Assembly: GCA_016708845.1 (NCBI GenBank) | Contig: JADJFB010000005.1 | Span: 62,001-126,000 of the forward strand | Source of the DNA: Bacteroidota bacterium | Lineage (GTDB): Bacteria; Bacteroidota; Bacteroidia; B-17B0; Aurantibacillaceae | Direction: 5' to 3' | DNA: 64,000 nt | In this document: positions 58,541 through 64,000 of the stretch, piece by piece | Numbering within the stretch: position 1 is the stretch's first letter | How the letters are laid out: every line of letters starts with the position of its first letter | Translations under genes and position numbers: made by a program | Notes under the pieces: generated by a model | Databases searched by the model: none | Told to the model about the DNA's origin: nothing | Seen by the model: the letters and a program-made list of their open reading frames with translations, nothing else

Positions 58541-58870
58541 ATGACCACTTCAGAAATAAAACTTAAGATAACAGTTGACGAAAACCAATTGCCACATAAA
58601 ATTGAATGGGAAGCACCAGATGCTAACGAAGGTAGTATTTGTAAAAGTATGATGTTAGCCCTTTGGGACGAAAAAGAAAACAATACCATGCGTATTGATT
58701 TATGGACTAAAGACATGAGTGTGGATGAAATGAAAAAATTTTTCCATCAAAACATTACAACACTAACAGACACTTATTTGCGTGCCACTAATGATGAAGC
58801 TACAGTAAAAGAATTGAGAGAATACATGAGCGGATTAGGGAAACGCATGGGTGTTTTAGTAAACGATTAA
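58541..58870 (+). CDS. gldC: Gliding motility protein GldC
   Basis: This 109-residue cytoplasmic protein matches GldC: SEIKLKITVDENQLPHKIEWEAPDA, SICKSMMLALWDEKENNTMRIDLWTKDMSVDEMKKFFHQ. GldC supports gliding in Flavobacterium and occurs widely in T9SS-bearing Bacteroidota. Its stop overlaps the S41 peptidase start (TAATG), so the two are coupled. Confidence 0.9.
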   Translation: MTTSEIKLKITVDENQLPHKIEWEAPDANEGSICKSMMLALWDEKENNTMRIDLWTKDMSVDEMKKFFHQNITTLTDTYLRATNDEATVKELREYMSGLGKRMGVLVND

Positions 58871-59229
58871 TGAGGGGCTACTTAAGTATATTATGTCTTA
58901 TAATTTGCTTGAGTAGTTTTTCTCAAAAAAAGGAATTTGATATCAAGAAAAAATATTCTGTAAAAGAGGTATTAGCAGATATTGATTATACCGAAAAATA
59001 CCTTATCAAATTTCATCCCGATCCTTTTAGATATATTAGTAAAGACAGCTTGCATGCTTTTGTTTTAAATCAAAAAGTAAAGATTGATACGCCATTAACT
59101 GAAATGCAAATACGTTTTTACATTAAACGTATTGTCGCCAAAATAGGCTGCGGTCATACCGATGCAGCGGCATCTAAAAAATATGCTAAAGACTATAAAA
59201 AAAACAAATCGACCAATTTTACCACTTAA
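58870..59229 (+). CDS. S41 family peptidase, N-terminal part of a frameshifted gene
   Basis: This piece has a signal peptide (RGYLSILCLIICLSSFSQ) and the typical N-terminal helical region of Bacteroidota S41 peptidases (LADIDYTEKYLIKFHPDPFRYISKDSLHAF, IVAKIGCGHTDAA). The frame goes wrong at the A run 59197-59204; one A fewer gives DYKKTNRPILPLNVFVAD and joins the next piece. Confidence 0.85.
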   Translation: MRGYLSILCLIICLSSFSQKKEFDIKKKYSVKEVLADIDYTEKYLIKFHPDPFRYISKDSLHAFVLNQKVKIDTPLTEMQIRFYIKRIVAKIGCGHTDAAASKKYAKDYKKNKSTNFTT

Positions 59230-60307
59230 TGTTTTTGTAGCAGATTCTAATAAATTAATTGTATTAAACAACCTTTCTTCTGACACAACCATTAAGCCAG
59301 GAGATGAAATATTGCATATTGACAAACGACCTATTAATTCGATTTTAAAAACCATCTATTCAATCACTACATCTGATGGATATAACGAAACTTATAAAAA
59401 GCAGAGCACGCGTTACAATTCATTTAAATACTATTATTCTTTCTGTTATGGTTTTAAATTTGATTATACAGTAAAAATAAAACATCAAAATAATCGCATT
59501 AATGATTACAAATTAAGTGCTATTTCATCGTTAAAAGATACGCTCATTCTATCAAAAAAAGATTCATTAGCTCCATCAAGAAAAATTAAAACCTGTAGTT
59601 ACTCTGTTATTAAAAATAGCACCCCAATTACCGTTATAGATATTAACGCCTTTAAAGGAAAACGTTGGCGAAGTTTTTTTAGAAAAACTTTTAAAGATAT
59701 TGATCATCAAAATATTGAACATTTAGTGATTGACCTAAGAGATAATGGTGGTGGACAGATAAATTTGGGATTAAATTTATTATCTTACCTAATAAATAAA
59801 AAAACAGTATTGCCTTTTGATAAAAAAATAAATACAACCGCATTTAATCCAAAATATAAAATGGATTTTGGCATGCGCGCTGTTCCAATTATGTTTGCAT
59901 TGCGACCACCAGAACGATTTAAAAATGGCAGGTTAAGGCATTATTTCATGGCATTTCCCAAAAAAAGAAAACAATTTAAAGGACAAATTTATGTGTTAAC
60001 AAACGGCAGATCTTTTTCGATGAGTGGAGTCACTTCTACTTACTTGAAACACAAAAGCAATGCAATTATTATAGGCGAAGAAACAGGTGCGAATGTTGCT
60101 GGCAGCAACGCCGCTATCAGTGGAAAAATAATTCTACCTAATTCAAAAGTTATTGTTCACATTCCCTTATATCATTTGTATCATGATATTGATGTGAAAA
60201 ATGAAGGAAGAGGCTTAATGCCAGATTATCCAACAAACTATACAAAAGAGGATGTATTAAATGGAGAAGATGTAGATATGAAAAAAGTGTTAGAGTTGGT
60301 TAAATAA
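59204..60307 (+). CDS. S41 family peptidase, C-terminal part of the frameshifted gene
   Basis: This piece has a PDZ-like segment (DTTIKPGDEILHIDKRPINSILK) and the tail-specific protease core: HLVIDLRDNGGGQINLGLNLL, YVLTNGRSFSMSGVTSTYLK with the likely nucleophile Ser, and IIIGEETGANVAG. Joined with the N-terminal piece the protein has about 478 residues. The frame nominally opens at 59162 but is out of register with the gene before 59204. S41 enzymes degrade or trim periplasmic proteins. Confidence 0.88.
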   Translation, partial: TNRPILPLNVFVADSNKLIVLNNLSSDTTIKPGDEILHIDKRPINSILKTIYSITTSDGYNETYKKQSTRYNSFKYYYSFCYGFKFDYTVKIKHQNNRINDYKLSAISSLKDTLILSKKDSLAPSRKIKTCSYSVIKNSTPITVIDINAFKGKRWRSFFRKTFKDIDHQNIEHLVIDLRDNGGGQINLGLNLLSYLINKKTVLPFDKKINTTAFNPKYKMDFGMRAVPIMFALRPPERFKNGRLRHYFMAFPKKRKQFKGQIYVLTNGRSFSMSGVTSTYLKHKSNAIIIGEETGANVAGSNAAISGKIILPNSKVIVHIPLYHLYHDIDVKNEGRGLMPDYPTNYTKEDVLNGEDVDMKKVLELVK

Positions 60308-60352
60308 AATTATTTCTTCTCGACTTTGCCCGAAGTGAAAATAGTCAAAAGA

Positions 60353-60592
60353 CTAACTAATACTTTTTCTAACTCTTTGGCTAAAATCTCTTAATGCTTG
60401 GTTAAAAGCAGTGCCTTGTTCCATCTTCTCTTTAATGTAAATAGAGGCAAGGACATGAGTTAAACATTCACCTTCATCTTTACCTTCTACGTCAATTGCT
60501 GGTTTTTGTTCTTCCATCATCGCTTCTTCAGCAGATTGGAGTTGAGCTAAGGAATATTGCTCTACTAATTTTTTGATAACTGGTATTTGCAT
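60353..60592 (-). CDS. Small conserved protein next to thioredoxin (DUF6952-like)
   Basis: This 79-residue acidic protein starts MQIPVIKKLVEQYSLAQLQSAEEAMMEE. It has no signal or membrane span. It resembles the DUF6952 family often encoded directly after a thioredoxin gene in Bacteroidota. The stop of the thioredoxin gene lies 2 bp upstream. Function is unknown; a redox partner role is a guess. Confidence 0.65.
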   Translation of the reverse strand: MQIPVIKKLVEQYSLAQLQSAEEAMMEEQKPAIDVEGKDEGECLTHVLASIYIKEKMEQGTAFNQALRDFSQRVRKSIS

Positions 60593-60594
60593 AA

Positions 60595-60912
60595 TTACTT
60601 TCTTAAATCATCCATCATTTTTTGTAAATACTCTTCCTTACTAGTAGCGGTGCCTTCTAATAAAACGCCATTTTTAAAACTTGCTAAATACGGCAGATTA
60701 TCAACTCCACCTAGTTTACGTGCTTTTTCATTTTCTTCGGCATTTACTTCTAAAAATAAAATATCTGAATTAGATTCATCGTTTGAATGACGTTTGTATT
60801 TTGGGGCAAATAATTTACATGAGCCACACCAATCGGCAAAATATTTAACAATCACTTTATTATTATCTTTTAATAGAGATTCAAAATCTGCATCTGTGCT
60901 TAATTGTACCAT
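60595..60912 (-). CDS. Thioredoxin family protein
   Basis: This 105-residue cytoplasmic thioredoxin fold has the active site DWCGSCKLF (C29 and C32; CGSC in place of CGPC) and the cis-Pro loop GVDNLPYLASFKNG. Altered CGSC motifs occur in monothiol-related or specialised thioredoxins. It forms an operon with the small DUF6952-like gene downstream. Confidence 0.9.
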   Translation of the reverse strand: MVQLSTDADFESLLKDNNKVIVKYFADWCGSCKLFAPKYKRHSNDESNSDILFLEVNAEENEKARKLGGVDNLPYLASFKNGVLLEGTATSKEEYLQKMMDDLRK

Positions 60913-61000
60913 AATTATATTTTATAAAATTTCAACATATAAACTTAACAATTAAAACGCTAAATAGTTAAGCGAGATTTGAACTTTTTACCACAAAAAA

Positions 61001-61025
61001 AAGCCTCTCAACTAGCGAGAGGCTT
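61001..61025 (-). terminator. Terminator of the small sorting-domain gene
   Basis: AAGCCTCTC (61001-61009) and GAGAGGCTT (61017-61025) form a stem with a 7-nt loop; on the minus strand a run of eight T follows. The AGCCTCT core recurs in two other terminators of the window. Confidence 0.85.
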
Positions 61026-61060
61026 AAATTATAGCACCACATGAAAAAAAGTACTATTAT

Positions 61061-61300
61061 TTACTCTTTAATGACTCTAATTTTCTTAATTAAACCTCCT
61101 TGTAAATCTGTTAAAAAAGCAATATAAAAACCTTTAGGTTGATTAGAGATATCGATCCAATTAACATTTTGTTGTTCTATAATAATTTGTCCTTGCAAAT
61201 CAGTTAAGAAAATATTTATTTTTTTGACTGATGAATTCACATGATCATTCAGAGGATGTGAAATCTTTATAATGTGGCTATTTATCGTTTTCTGACTCAT
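61061..61300 (-). CDS. Orphan T9SS-sorting-domain-like small protein
   Basis: This 79-residue protein consists almost only of a sequence like a T9SS C-terminal sorting domain: VKKINIFLTDLQGQIIIEQQNVNWIDISNQPKGFYIAFLTDLQGGLIKKIRVIKE. It has no signal peptide, and no larger cargo frame continues upstream. It has its own terminator and may be a remnant of a larger gene or a free domain. The segment LTDLQG occurs twice. Confidence 0.55.
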   Translation of the reverse strand: MSQKTINSHIIKISHPLNDHVNSSVKKINIFLTDLQGQIIIEQQNVNWIDISNQPKGFYIAFLTDLQGGLIKKIRVIKE

Positions 61301-61435
61301 AAATACAGAACTAGATACAAATTATTAAATCAGATAAGTCTTTTACTAAATTAGACCTTAAATACTAAAATTATCAGTTCATTTTACGAATAGCACATTT
61401 GAGTTTATTAATGGCCCGTTTGAGTTTATAAAAAC

Positions 61436-61467
61436 AAAAAGCCTCTTATTTTCAAAGAGGCTTTTTT
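61436..61467 (-). terminator. Terminator of the repeat-rich adhesin gene
   Basis: AAAAAGCCTCTT (61436-61447) and AAGAGGCTTTTT (61455-61466) form a 12-bp stem with a 7-nt loop and A/T tails on both sides, so it can work from either strand. Confidence 0.85.
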
Positions 61468-61484
61468 GGAAAAAACATAGTATA

Positions 61485-64000
61485 CTATTTACTCACTATT
61501 ACTTTTTGCTTAATTGTTTTACCAACTAAGAAATAAATTCCGTTTTGTAAATGGTTCACTCTATAAGAGAAATTGTTTTGTTGAGTTAATTCAAATGCTT
61601 CAACTACTTGACCTAACTCGTTAGTTACATTTATAACATCTGCTATTTGAGATTGAATTGTAAATTCTCCATTATTAGGATTTGGGAATACTAACACTGG
61701 ATTTGAATTAGCATTTAATTGCTGTATTCCTGTACAAATATTAACGGAAATTGCAACTGTCGCTGTATTGATGCAACCATTAGCATCAACTCCTGTAACG
61801 GTATATGAATCTGATGCAGCAGCAATAAATGGTGTTCCGTCTGAAACACTTCCTGACCATGTATATGTTGATGCACCTCCACCAGTTAAAACAAGATTAT
61901 CGCCAAGACAAGCTAAAGTACTTGTACTATTAGCTGTTACATTTGGTAAATTATTTACAGTAACTAATAGTGGTGCAGAATTAACACAACCATTCAAATC
62001 TGTTCCAGAAACTGTATAAGAAGCAGTAGTAGATGGAGTAAATGAAACCCCATCAATAACCCCATTTGTCCAAGTATAAGTTGAAGCTCCTGCTCCAGTT
62101 AATGTAACATTAGATCCAATACAAACAGACGAAGTTGTAGCATTTGCAATTACAACAGGCAAAGCATTAACTGTCACAGAATAAGTCGTAGTATTAGTGC
62201 AGTTATTTGCATCCTTACCTATAACAGAGTAATTTGTAGACGATAATGGAGTAACACCAATTGTTGGAACCAAGAATCCTGCGCTCCATGTATATGTATT
62301 GGCACCGCTAGCAGTTAATGTTGTTGCATTACCAGCACATAATACATTATTACCAGTAACGGTTAATGTTGGTAAAGGATTTACAGTAATTGTTTTCACC
62401 GCAGAGTTTGTGCAAGTATTTACAGCCGTTCCGATTAAACTGTAGGTAGTAGTTACCGAAGGCGATACTAAAGTTGAAAAAGTAGTAGCTCCTGTGCTCC
62501 AAGTATATCCATTGGTAATTCCACCGGCTCCCGATAAATTTACCGAAGCACCAGCACATATAACACTTGGCGTAGATACTATACTAATATTAGGTTTTGC
62601 ATTTACAGATATGAATGCAGATGTTGAATTTGTGCAAGTATTAGCAGCCGAACCCGTTACTGAATAAGACATATTTGTGGTTGGAGAAACCACCGCTGTT
62701 GTACCTACAATGTTTCCTGGTTGCCAAGTATAAGTGCTTGCGCCTGCACCTGTTAATGTGATATTTGTTCCAGCGCACTGAGTGGCAGGAACAATGATAC
62801 TAACGGTTGGATTTGCAAGGGGTGATACAACAAACGTTTGTGTTTTTGTACAACCTTGCAAATCTTTAGCTGTTAAGGAATAATTAAAAGAAGCGCTTGG
62901 GAAAGCAGTAACCGTTGGTCCGTAAGCAGCGCCTATAACGTTTGATGTCCAGGTATAAGAATTGGCTCCACTGGCAGTTAACACTGAAGTACTTCCTAAA
63001 CATACAGAAAAGTTACCAGTAATAGTTGCAGTAACTTGTTGCACAGTTACTAAAGCTGTTTGTGTTTTCACACATCCTGTTGAAGTTGTTCTTCCTGTTA
63101 CTGTATAAACAAAAGATGAAGCTGGAGCCGCTAAAATACTAGTAGCGGTAGAACCAGTATTCCAAGTATAAGTATTTGCGCCCGATGCAGTTAAAAATAA
63201 TCCTGAACCAGCGCAGACTGAACCCGAACCGGCAATAGCAACTGCAGGTAATGCAATAGTTGTTAATGTTTTAGTTTTAGTACTGATGCAACCAAATGCA
63301 TCAGTACCAGTAACCGTGTATATAGTTGTAGATGTTGGTGCCACAGATATCGTGTTTGTAACTTGAGAAGTACTCCATGTATAAGTTGAAGCTCCTGATG
63401 CGGTTAAGGTTGCTGATGAATTGGAACATACTGTGTTCGTTCCTGCAATAGTAATCGTAGGCTGAGTTGCCGTAACTACTACAGGTGTTCTTAAACTTTG
63501 AGCACATGAACTATCTTGCACATAATAAGTTACACTAGAAGTTAAAGTAGGTGTAACATATACGCTTCCACTTCCTAAATATGTGCCTCCAGTAGCTCCA
63601 GAATACCAACCTAAATTTGCAGTTCCAGTAGCTGTTAAAGTTCCTGAACTTCCAACACATATTGTTTGTGATGCTGCCGATGGAGATGCAGGAGCAAGAC
63701 AAACATCTATTTTCCATAAATCACTTCTTTCACCTCCAACAACAGATCCACCATAAAGCCAAAATGCTCCTGCGTTATCTGTCCATGAACTTGATTTATA
63801 TCTGCCACCAGGAGTATTAGTTGCCGATGAAACACCTTGTGTTCCGTAAACAGCAACCTGACCAATTGAATTAGCACCAGATGTCCAAACCCAAGTATTA
63901 TTTAAAGTATTATACATCCATAAATCATTTAAGGCTCCATTACCAGCTACAGAACCAGCGCCATAACCACCGTACAACCAAAAATTATTTTGAGAATCTA
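61485..64000 (-). CDS. Large Kelch and Ig-like repeat surface protein with T9SS domain (5' end missing)
   Basis: The frame is open to the window end, so the N-terminus and signal peptide lie outside; at least 838 residues are present. The start shows Kelch-like repeats (FWLYGGYGAG, FWLYGGSVVGGERSDLWKID). Then come about nine Ig/PKD-like modules of about 70 residues, each with a Cys near the start and a later Cys (VCAGSGLFLTASGANTYTW ... GCVKTQ), so one disulfide per module is likely. The C-terminus VFPNPNNGEFTIQSQ ... NGIYFLVGK is a T9SS sorting domain. It is probably an adhesin-like surface protein. Confidence 0.85.
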   Translation of the reverse strand, partial: DSQNNFWLYGGYGAGSVAGNGALNDLWMYNTLNNTWVWTSGANSIGQVAVYGTQGVSSATNTPGGRYKSSSWTDNAGAFWLYGGSVVGGERSDLWKIDVCLAPASPSAASQTICVGSSGTLTATGTANLGWYSGATGGTYLGSGSVYVTPTLTSSVTYYVQDSSCAQSLRTPVVVTATQPTITIAGTNTVCSNSSATLTASGASTYTWSTSQVTNTISVAPTSTTIYTVTGTDAFGCISTKTKTLTTIALPAVAIAGSGSVCAGSGLFLTASGANTYTWNTGSTATSILAAPASSFVYTVTGRTTSTGCVKTQTALVTVQQVTATITGNFSVCLGSTSVLTASGANSYTWTSNVIGAAYGPTVTAFPSASFNYSLTAKDLQGCTKTQTFVVSPLANPTVSIIVPATQCAGTNITLTGAGASTYTWQPGNIVGTTAVVSPTTNMSYSVTGSAANTCTNSTSAFISVNAKPNISIVSTPSVICAGASVNLSGAGGITNGYTWSTGATTFSTLVSPSVTTTYSLIGTAVNTCTNSAVKTITVNPLPTLTVTGNNVLCAGNATTLTASGANTYTWSAGFLVPTIGVTPLSSTNYSVIGKDANNCTNTTTYSVTVNALPVVIANATTSSVCIGSNVTLTGAGASTYTWTNGVIDGVSFTPSTTASYTVSGTDLNGCVNSAPLLVTVNNLPNVTANSTSTLACLGDNLVLTGGGASTYTWSGSVSDGTPFIAAASDSYTVTGVDANGCINTATVAISVNICTGIQQLNANSNPVLVFPNPNNGEFTIQSQIADVINVTNELGQVVEAFELTQQNNFSYRVNHLQNGIYFLVGKTIKQKVIVSK

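Noticed and set aside
61768..62019. Repeat modules of the adhesin as a CRISPR-like or tandem DNA repeat
   Set aside because: The periodicity is that of about 70-residue protein modules in one open frame. There are no short direct repeats with unique spacers.

Overview
This AT-rich 64 kb window comes from a member of the Bacteroidota, most likely a gliding or T9SS-bearing lineage near the Flavobacteriales. The evidence is several proteins with type IX secretion C-terminal sorting domains (VFPNP...G.Y), a gldC gene, a fused ccoNO oxidase gene, and promoters with the Bacteroidota -7 element TAnnTTTG. No genus can be named from sequence alone. I saw no tRNA, rRNA, CRISPR array, prophage or insertion sequence.

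Region 1 (0.1-9.7 kb, mostly minus strand) handles sulfur and copper. It holds a fasciclin protein, a CueO-like multicopper oxidase with an isoprenylcysteine-methyltransferase-like protein, an MFS transporter with a rhodanese, a Crp/Fnr regulator, a five-gene persulfide dioxygenase-rhodanese operon with small Cys-bearing membrane proteins, and a TauE/SafE exporter. The promoters of the oxidase, the DUF2892 gene, the persulfide dioxygenase operon and the exporter each carry a 16-bp palindrome close to TGTAACAnnTGTTACA. It is centred 33 bp upstream of the -7 element.

Region 2 (9.3-28.9 kb) is a microaerobic/nitrosative-stress island: PAS-histidine kinase plus a receiver-CRP fusion regulator, universal stress protein, beta-CASP nuclease, group 3 truncated haemoglobin, a desaturase-QueD/PTPS fusion, the complete cbb3 oxidase set (ccoI, ccoS, ccoNO, ccoQ, ccoP, ccoG, ccoH and a copper-type exporter-like protein), a RIC-type hemerythrin and hemN. 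Its promoters carry a second palindrome, TGA-N6-TCA. It is often doubled at 22-bp spacing, with centres about 32-33 and 54-56 bp upstream of the -7 element.

Region 3 (29-64 kb) is mixed housekeeping and cell-surface genes: T9SS cargo proteins, a FadL-type porin with an SGNH lipoprotein, DnaQ-like exonuclease, RmlD-like reductase, RibF, PheS, a SpoIIE-type phosphatase, an M23 peptidase, a long coiled-coil protein upstream of zapA, RNase Y, DedA, two ABC systems, RlmI-like methyltransferase, GldC, an S41 peptidase, thioredoxin and a repeat-rich adhesin cut by the window end.

Five genes (histidine kinase, SGNH lipoprotein, pheS, M23 peptidase, S41 peptidase) are broken by six single-base length errors in homopolymer runs. 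Because pheS is essential, these look like assembly errors more than real gene decay. All functional calls rest on motif recognition by eye; no database search was run.
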